From an uncultured Flavobacteriaceae bacterium (GTDB taxonomy: Bacteria; Bacteroidota; Bacteroidia; Flavobacteriales; Flavobacteriaceae), in the NCBI GenBank assembly GCA_945788155.1, contig CALZKX010000109.1, forward strand, positions 1 to 6,996: a stretch of DNA of 6,996 bases. The letters run 5' to 3'. A program made the position numbers and the translations under genes. Below the pieces are notes generated by a model. That model did no database searches. It was not told the origin of the DNA and worked only from the letters and a program-made list of their open reading frames with translations. Below are positions 5,062 through 6,996 of this stretch, piece after piece (the stretch's first letter is position 1; each line of letters begins with the position of its first letter).

Positions 5062-5604
5062 TTGAGTTTAGAACAGCTCATACAAAAATGTAAAAATAAT
5101 GATACTGAGGCTCAAAGTGATTTATATAAGCTCTTTTCGAGTAAATTATTTACACTTTGTTTAAAGTATTCAAAGAATTATGCAGAGGCCGAAGATAATC
5201 TGCAAGACGCTTTTGTGACAATTTTTAAAAAAATATCACAATATAGTGGTAAAGGATCTTTGGAGGGTTGGTTAAAACGAATCACTATTAATACTGCTTT
5301 ACAACGTTATAGAACCCAAAAGGTTTTTGACATAGTTAATGAAGATCAAATTGAAGATGTTCATATTGAAGTAGAAACGGAAACTGTAGATCTTGATTTT
5401 TTATTGAAATCAATACAAGAGCTTCCTGACAGATACAGATTAGTATTTAACCTCTATGTATTAGATGGATATTCCCACAAAGAGATTAGCGAGATGTTAG
5501 AAATAACTACAGGAACCACAAAATCCAATCTTGCAAGGGCGAGAAAAGTTTTAAAAGATAAAATAGAAAATTACATGGCGAATTTTAATTCGCAATCATT
5601 ATGA
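5062..5604 (+). CDS. ECF-family RNA polymerase sigma factor
   Basis: 180 residues, standard ECF length. Region 2 spans about 10-85 (YAEAEDNLQDAFVTIFKKI, then GSLEGWLKRITINTALQRYR), recognising the -10 element. An acidic linker follows (93-112), then region 4 at about 115-172 with ELPDRYRLVFNLYVLDGYSHKE and the helix-turn-helix ISEMLEITTGTTKSNLARAR for -35 contact. The start is TTG at 5062: the only upstream ATG (5053) is followed directly by in-frame TAA and TAG, and there is no in-frame ATG nearby downstream, while MSLEQLIQKCKNND matches typical family N termini. A TTG start suggests low translation. The stop overlaps the anti-sigma ATG (ATGA), so the two are coupled. It probably reads the GCAACC/CATCTA promoters at 4564 and 3453; that link is inferred. 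It resembles the ECF groups of Bacteroidota with membrane anti-sigma partners. Confidence 0.95.
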   Translation: MSLEQLIQKCKNNDTEAQSDLYKLFSSKLFTLCLKYSKNYAEAEDNLQDAFVTIFKKISQYSGKGSLEGWLKRITINTALQRYRTQKVFDIVNEDQIEDVHIEVETETVDLDFLLKSIQELPDRYRLVFNLYVLDGYSHKEISEMLEITTGTTKSNLARARKVLKDKIENYMANFNSQSL

Positions 5605-6996
5605 AAAATGAAAAAAAGCATATTGATAGATTGTTCCAAGAAGGATTAAAAAACTTTGAAGCAATCCCTAACCCTTATGTTTGGGAAAATATTTCGGAAC
5701 AATTACTTACCAACAAAAAACAACGTAAAGTAATCCCTTTATGGATAAAACTTTCGGCAATTGCCGCAGGTTTACTTTTATTATTTACTTTGGGCAACAA
5801 TCTTTTTTTTCAGGATAACAACTCAACTCAAAAGGTAAATGAAACCATTGTTGATACTGAACCACAAAACAAGCAAGATGCCAATGAGTTGGACAACTCT
5901 TTAGGTTCAAATACTGTTGATTCTAATAACAACACGAACAAAGAGAATTTAGCTAATGAAGATTCTAATTTAAAAGAAGCCAATGACTCATCAAAAGGTG
6001 TGAGAATAGGTTCAAAAAATACTAATATCAATAAAAATGAGCCTATTGTTGCTAAAAACAATTCGAAGTCAACTTTAAATGATAGTAAACTTAATACATC
6101 AATCAAAAAGGAATTAACAGACGAGTTAACGAAACAAGAACTCACTAATACAATTGCATCCAATTCTGAAAGGAATAAAACCGATGAATCTCAAAAAAAT
6201 CGTATTAGGGGCGAATTATTAAAAGCTACAGACATTAATACAGCAGTTGCAAAAAATGAAGTAAGTAACATTAAAAAGACTTCTATTGAAGATGCTATTG
6301 CTAAAAACAACAAAGCAAAAGAAGCAGAAGAGGATTTGGAGGTAGGCGATGAAGTTACTAAACGTTGGAGCGTTACGCCAAATGTTGCTCCTGTCTATTT
6401 CAATACTCTTGGAGAGGGTTCTTCCATTCACAACCAATTTGTTAATAATACAAAAACAGGTAATATAAATATTAGCTATGGTGTATCAACAAGTTATGCC
6501 GTTAACAATAAGCTTCAAGTTCGTACAGGAATTCACAAAGTAACTTTAGGGTATCGTACAAACGAGGTTATTGCATTCAACAATATTCAAGCTAGATTGG
6601 GAAATAATTCTTACGGTAACATTAAATTTAATAATACCTCTAACGATGTTTCTTTTTTAAGTGTTAGCCAAATGGAAGCAACATCTATGTCACGATTTTT
6701 ATTGGACAGCCCTACTACTTCTATTAGTCAAGAGCTAGATCTATTAGAAATTCCTTTAGAAATTCAATACAAAATCACAAATACTAAATTAGGAATTAGT
6801 GCTATTGGAGGCTTTAGTGCGTTATTTTTAAATTCAAATGAAATTTATTCAACGCTAGATGGCACTAGTACTTTAATTGGTAAGGCAACAAATATTAATA
6901 ATTTGAGTTATAGTGCTAACCTTGGATTTGGTTTTAACTATAAGTTATCTAATAAATTAAATTTAAATCTTGAACCTATGTTTAAATATCAATTAA
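5601..6996 (+). CDS. dual-membrane anti-sigma factor: cytoplasmic tail, TM helix, linker, outer-membrane barrel (partial)
   Basis: 465 residues visible; the frame is open to the right window end. Parts in order: cytoplasmic 1-45 with DRLFQEGL...FEAIPNPYVWENI, the N-terminal pattern of Bacteroidota anti-sigma/barrel proteins; a single transmembrane helix at about 45-66 (IPLWIKLSAIAAGLLLLF) preceded by KKQRK; a low-complexity linker at about 70-250 rich in Asn, Lys, Ser, Glu, Asp and Thr; then from about 255 alternating beta strands of an outer-membrane barrel (RWSVTPNVAPVYF, LEIPLEIQYKI, LGFGFNYKL, LNLEPMFKYQL). No cysteine is visible, so it is not a zinc anti-sigma domain. The arrangement fits the Dma type described in Bacteroides thetaiotaomicron, where one protein spans both membranes and holds an ECF sigma factor. 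It starts inside the sigma stop codon (ATGA). Anti-sigma activity is inferred from position and architecture. Confidence 0.82.
   Translation, partial: MKNEKKHIDRLFQEGLKNFEAIPNPYVWENISEQLLTNKKQRKVIPLWIKLSAIAAGLLLLFTLGNNLFFQDNNSTQKVNETIVDTEPQNKQDANELDNSLGSNTVDSNNNTNKENLANEDSNLKEANDSSKGVRIGSKNTNINKNEPIVAKNNSKSTLNDSKLNTSIKKELTDELTKQELTNTIASNSERNKTDESQKNRIRGELLKATDINTAVAKNEVSNIKKTSIEDAIAKNNKAKEAEEDLEVGDEVTKRWSVTPNVAPVYFNTLGEGSSIHNQFVNNTKTGNINISYGVSTSYAVNNKLQVRTGIHKVTLGYRTNEVIAFNNIQARLGNNSYGNIKFNNTSNDVSFLSVSQMEATSMSRFLLDSPTTSISQELDLLEIPLEIQYKITNTKLGISAIGGFSALFLNSNEIYSTLDGTSTLIGKATNINNLSYSANLGFGFNYKLSNKLNLNLEPMFKYQL

Noticed and set aside
5828..6437. Two minus-strand open frames (5828-6163, 6219-6437).
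   Set aside because: They are antisense to the linker and early barrel region of the anti-sigma gene; the biased Asn/Ser/Lys codons on the plus strand create hydrophobic-looking shadows.

Overview
The window reads as an AT-rich Flavobacteriaceae (Bacteroidota) chromosome segment. The evidence is the RecA sequence type, promoters of the Bacteroidota housekeeping form (TTG, about 19 bp, TAnnTTTG), A-rich leaders instead of Shine-Dalgarno sites, a RicT with an N-terminal Cys cluster, and an ECF sigma factor paired with an anti-sigma/beta-barrel fusion. Genus cannot be told from this.

Left part (1-3138, all minus strand): a partial ricT (Fe-S protein linked to RNase Y), a small 4Fe-4S ferredoxin, a U32-family tRNA hydroxylation protein (TrhP) and the rhodanese-type tRNA uridine hydroxylase (TrhO). 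Ferredoxin, trhP and trhO form a tight operon (trhO to trhP 7 bp; trhP to ferredoxin overlapping as TAATG) behind a good housekeeping promoter. TrhP and TrhO are the two alternative routes to 5-hydroxyuridine at tRNA position 34, so both pathways sit in one transcript with a plausible electron or Fe-S partner.

Middle (3139-3518, 380 bp): this looks like an intergenic region but is densely organised. Going leftward it holds an ECF-type promoter, a 30-codon ORF or small RNA, a strong terminator, then the trhO promoter. Going rightward it holds the recA promoter with a dyad around its -7 box. The ECF-type promoter is a 28/29 match to a second copy, in opposite orientation, just beyond the recA terminator.

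Right part (3519-6996, plus strand): recA with its own terminator, then an ECF-sigma operon: lipoprotein, sigma factor with a TTG start, and an overlapping (ATGA) anti-sigma protein. The last has an N-terminal cytoplasmic segment, one inner-membrane helix, a long low-complexity periplasmic linker and a C-terminal outer-membrane barrel cut by the window end. The operon's promoter copy suggests autoregulation by this sigma factor. The matching copy beside recA would make the short 3211-3453 unit a second member of the regulon. This proposed cell-envelope circuit, two matching promoters plus a dual-membrane anti-sigma factor and an undescribed small gene, is the most interesting content of the window.
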